A stretch of 64,000 nt of DNA from positions 62,001-126,000 of the forward strand of contig CAWDMA010000001.1 of the NCBI GenBank assembly GCA_963803425.1. Reading direction: 5' to 3'. Shown here piece after piece: positions 62,663-64,000 of the stretch. This DNA is from DASPWW01 sp963803425. GTDB lineage: Bacteria; Actinomycetota; Thermoleophilia; Solirubrobacterales; 70-9. The notes beneath the pieces were generated by a model. It was given only the letters and a program-made list of their open reading frames with translations. It was not told where the DNA came from and searched no databases. Position numbers and translations under genes: made by a program. How positions within the stretch are numbered: position 1 is the first letter of the stretch; the number at the start of each line of letters is the position of its first letter.

Positions 62663-63981
62663 CGTGCCCTCTCGAGAAGCGCGACGCACTCGATGTGCGG
62701 CGTCTGGGGGAACATGTCGACGGCCCTCACCCGGCGGAGCCTATAGCCGGCCTCCGCAAGCTGTGCGGCGTTCGGCGCCAGCGTCGTCGGGTTGCACGAC
62801 ACGTACACGATCCGCGCCGCATCGCACTCGATCACTCGCCGCACGATCTTCTTCGACAGGCCCGCCCGGGGTGGGTCGACGACGACCACCTCCGGTCGCC
62901 CCGCCCGCTCAATCAGGGGGCGGAGGCCGAGTCGGGCGTCGGTGGCCTCGAACCGGGCGTTCTCGATCCCGTTCAGGCTCGCGTTGCGAGCGGCGTCGGC
63001 AACCGCGGCCTCGCTCACCTCGAGTCCCCACACCTCGCCGGCCCGGGCCGCGAGCGCAAGCCCGATCGTGCCGATCCCGCAGTACAGGTCGTACACGCGC
63101 TCGCTCCCAGACAGGCCCGCGTACTCGGCCGCGATCGCGTACAGGCGCTCCGCCATCTCGGTGTTGGTCTGGAAGAACGCGTCGTGGGAGATCCGCACCC
63201 GAAGACCGCCGATCTCCTCCTCGAGGTGCTCACGCCCGAGCGCGCCGGTGGGGCCGTCGGTGCCGCCGGAGTCGCCCTCGATCACCGTGTGCAGGTCGAC
63301 CGGGGGGCGCGGGATCTGCGCCGCCGAGGTGACCAGCCGCGTCTGCAGCTGCCCGGTGCGGCGCCCCTCGCGGACGACCAGGTTGCGCAGCACCCCATCC
63401 CGGGCGCGCCGGTCGTACGAAGCGAGCCCGGCCTCGCGGGCCCACTCGCGGATCTCGTTGCGGCGCGCGTTGTTCGGCTCCGAGGCGAGCAGGCAGTCCT
63501 CCGCGTCGACGACGACGTCCCAGCGGCCGCGGGCGTGGAAGCCGAGCGTCGGCTCGCCGTCGCGCTCCCCGAACGAGTACTCCAGCTTGTTCCGGTACCG
63601 CCACATCTGATCCGCAGCGACGGGCTGCTCGACGTCGAAGCCCTCCAGGCCGCCGATCCTGCGGATCGCCTCGAGGACCTGGTCGTGCTTGTGGGCGAGC
63701 TGGTGCTCGTACGGGAGCGCCTGCCACGGGGCGCCGGGGCACGGCTCGCCACCGTGCAGGCAGCGTTCCGGAACTCGGTCTGCACCGCCGCGGACGAGCT
63801 CGACCAGCTCCGCCTCCGCGTACCCTCGCTTCGCCTTCGTCAGCCGCGCCAGCACACGGTCGCCCGGGAGCCCGCCCGCCACGAACACGACGTATCCATT
63901 CGAGCGGGCGATGCCGCGCCCGCCGTACGCGAGCCCGTCCACGTCGAGCTCGAGCTGATCGCCCCTCGCCGGCGGTTCCAT
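62659..63981 (-). CDS. RNA (uracil-5-)-methyltransferase, RumA/TrmA family
   Basis: 440 residues. N-terminal TRAM-type beta barrel (LELDVDGLAYGGRGIARSNG...VVFVAGGLPGDRVLARL). Cys residues in RCLHGGEPCPGA may bind an iron-sulfur cluster. FFQTNTEMAERLYAIAAEY, then SAM-binding YDLYCGIGTIGLALA, VVVDPPRAGLSKKIV, and the catalytic Cys in VYVSCNPTTLAPN. The end TPHIECVALLERAR is typical. Likely methylates a uridine of 23S rRNA or tRNA to m5U. ATG at 63981 lies 19 bases from the window end. First gene of the coupled trio. Confidence 0.9.
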   Translation of the reverse strand: MEPPARGDQLELDVDGLAYGGRGIARSNGYVVFVAGGLPGDRVLARLTKAKRGYAEAELVELVRGGADRVPERCLHGGEPCPGAPWQALPYEHQLAHKHDQVLEAIRRIGGLEGFDVEQPVAADQMWRYRNKLEYSFGERDGEPTLGFHARGRWDVVVDAEDCLLASEPNNARRNEIREWAREAGLASYDRRARDGVLRNLVVREGRRTGQLQTRLVTSAAQIPRPPVDLHTVIEGDSGGTDGPTGALGREHLEEEIGGLRVRISHDAFFQTNTEMAERLYAIAAEYAGLSGSERVYDLYCGIGTIGLALAARAGEVWGLEVSEAAVADAARNASLNGIENARFEATDARLGLRPLIERAGRPEVVVVDPPRAGLSKKIVRRVIECDAARIVYVSCNPTTLAPNAAQLAEAGYRLRRVRAVDMFPQTPHIECVALLERAR

Positions 63982-64000
63982 GCCCCCTATCGTTGCAGCG

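Overview
The window is high-GC DNA (mostly GTG/ATG starts, dense short-gap operons, strong third-position GC) from an actinobacterium. HspR-type heat-shock control, an inositol-1-phosphate synthase/CDP-alcohol transferase pair, an LLM flavin oxidoreductase and a sigma factor fused to a zinc-finger/membrane tail together suggest the Thermoleophilia/Solirubrobacterales side of the phylum. That placement is inference; there is no rRNA gene here. Many single-base frameshifts, including in genes that are normally essential, suggest a draft or metagenome assembly with indel errors. I therefore describe broken genes as one gene and say where the frame changes.

Layout. 1-4.4 kb: end of thiG, sigma fusion, tRNA-Lys, an L,D-transpeptidase, a PhzF-like protein. 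4.4-38 kb: on the minus strand a purine superoperon reads purD-purE-purB-(break)-purC-purS-purQ-(17 kb break)-purL-(sulfatase break)-purF-purN-purH. The long break (13.7-30.6 kb) is a glycan/sulfation locus: several sulfotransferases, including two tandem proteins each carrying two complete sulfotransferase modules, four glycosyltransferases, two FG-GAP/ASPIC secreted proteins, a GH63-like hydrolase and a flippase-like membrane protein. Two coupled sulfatase genes sit in the next break. 37.9-42.7 kb: GYD protein, small membrane protein, a second CgeB-like glycosyltransferase, a polytopic membrane protein and a secreted Ig-like protein. 42.7-50.5 kb: clpB and the dnaK-grpE-dnaJ-hspR operon. 50.5-54.1 kb: cytochrome c, secreted phosphodiesterases, endonuclease III. 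54.1-60.4 kb: a plus-strand phosphoinositide-like cluster (PAP2 protein, CDP-alcohol transferase, Ino1, a glycosyltransferase fused to a PHP domain) with a UDG-family gene. 60.4-64 kb: GH5 glycosidase, LLM oxidoreductase and an RNA uracil methyltransferase, all translationally coupled.

The most unusual feature is a dispersed family of about 38-nt palindromic elements. A conserved core (GGACGCGAAGCGGAGG) lies between 5-10-nt arms whose sequence differs from copy to copy but stays self-complementary. About a dozen copies occur. Many lie inside coding genes (purL, grpE twice, clpB, two glycosyltransferases, a sulfotransferase), where they are read in the same frame as a short Ala/Glu/Gly/Pro-rich peptide. 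One copy forms the end of purF and probably the ribosome binding site of purN; others sit in leaders and intergenic gaps. A paralogous glycosyltransferase in the window lacks the insert and is exactly 14 residues shorter at that point, which is direct evidence of insertion.
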